Source: Planctomycetota bacterium
GTDB lineage: Bacteria > Planctomycetota > Planctomycetia > Pirellulales > Pirellulaceae
NCBI GenBank assembly: GCA_014238905.1
Contig: JABAAE010000007.1
Location: forward strand, 246,607-310,606
DNA length: 64,000 nt
Direction of reading: 5' to 3'
A program made the translations under genes and the position numbers. The notes below the pieces were generated by a model. The model was not told where the DNA came from and ran no database searches. It worked only from the letters and a program-made list of their open reading frames with translations. Positions 63,803 through 64,000 of the stretch are shown here, one piece after another; position 1 is the stretch's first letter, and every line of letters begins with the position of its first letter.

Positions 63803-63840
63803 AAAAAAAAGATCGCCTTTGTTTTACGCAAAGGCGATCT
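63803..63840 (-). terminator. Intrinsic terminator of the DUF1559 gene
   Basis: Perfect 11-bp stem AGATCGCCTTT (63810-63820) / AAAGGCGATCT (63830-63840) with a 9-base loop. On the minus strand it is followed by eight T. It lies 28 bases after the stop codon. Confidence 0.9.
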
Positions 63841-63868
63841 CAAATTGTTTAACTATTCTTTCCACAAA

Positions 63869-64000
63869 TTAATTTTCGTGGACATTGACAGCAAAACCAT
63901 CGTTTCGTACCGCGAATGCGTAACGAGTCAGATGCTCCATGTTCTCTGAATAGAAGCTCACACTTCCATCACAAAGGACAGCTTGAGCACCCACCGGGTG
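63869..64000 (-). CDS. DUF1559 (prepilin-like) protein, 5' partial
   Basis: The 43 C-terminal codons of a gene that starts right of the window, ending in TAA at 63869-63871. It contains the DUF1559 signature H-X9-D-G ('HPVGAQAVLCDGSVSFYSE'). These proteins have an N-terminal prepilin methylation motif and are greatly expanded in planctomycetes; their function is unknown. It supports assignment of the window to that phylum. Confidence 0.85.
   Translation of the reverse strand, partial: HPVGAQAVLCDGSVSFYSENMEHLTRYAFAVRNDGFAVNVHEN

Overview
The window reads as chromosomal DNA of a marine-type planctomycete, most likely from the Pirellulales. The signs are a caa3-type cytochrome oxidase operon with a Sco-like protein, two formylglycine sulfatases, an OprP-type porin, CRTAC1 (FG-GAP/ASPIC) and DUF1080 proteins, a Hanks-type kinase next to FHA and sigma-factor genes, and a DUF1559 protein (H-X9-DG motif) entering from the right edge. 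Base composition is moderate and many genes have weak or no Shine-Dalgarno sites, so several starts are uncertain; each entry gives the reason for the start chosen.

Layout. 1-6 kb: plus-strand respiratory operon (Sco, CoxB with fused cytochrome c, A2-type CoxA, a CoxC with a His/Asp repeat loop, subunit IV, a second subunit III), ending in a convergent overlap with a DUF1499 membrane protein. 7-12.4 kb: rarA, map, leuS. 12.4-15.5 kb: sparse, with small hypothetical genes and one secreted protein. 15.8-19.7 kb: a porin divergent from a sulfatase-creatininase pair. 19.7-26.4 kb: minus-strand block with scpA, an ECF-like sigma factor, a membrane protein, a Ser/Thr kinase, an FHA protein and a membrane-anchored coiled-coil protein, which looks like a signalling unit. 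27-41.2 kb: core genes (DNA methyltransferase, condensation-fold protein, mutY, rluB-like, guaA, PPi-dependent phosphofructokinase, D-threonine-aldolase-like enzyme, cysI).

41.9-55.4 kb is different. It holds about sixteen short to medium genes, all on the plus strand, with long spacers and at least four disrupted or fragmentary genes: a GNAT acetyltransferase with one in-frame stop, a membrane gene with two compensating frameshifts, a paralogous lipoprotein fragment, and a truncated reading frame. Several spacers carry imperfect palindromes that begin with (G)GATAAC/TAAC and end with GTTATC(C) or a related sequence. The stop codon of the preceding gene sometimes lies inside the left core. 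This is the architecture of integron cassettes without a visible integrase (a CALIN-like array), and I consider it the most interesting part of the window. Candidate cargo includes a voltage-gated K+ channel, an NTF2-like protein, an acetolactate-decarboxylase-like lipoprotein, a PAPS sulfotransferase, an M20 amidohydrolase, a DUF1080 protein and a VOC protein. The calls of individual sites rest on reading by eye.

55.4-64 kb: back to chromosomal genes on both strands: a VF530-family protein, folD, a PilZ-like membrane protein, a second sulfatase, a secreted HExxH metalloprotein, a CRTAC1 lipoprotein coupled to a TPR membrane protein, and the 3' end of a DUF1559 gene followed by a clear intrinsic terminator. 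No rRNA, tRNA, CRISPR array, transposase or integrase was recognised.
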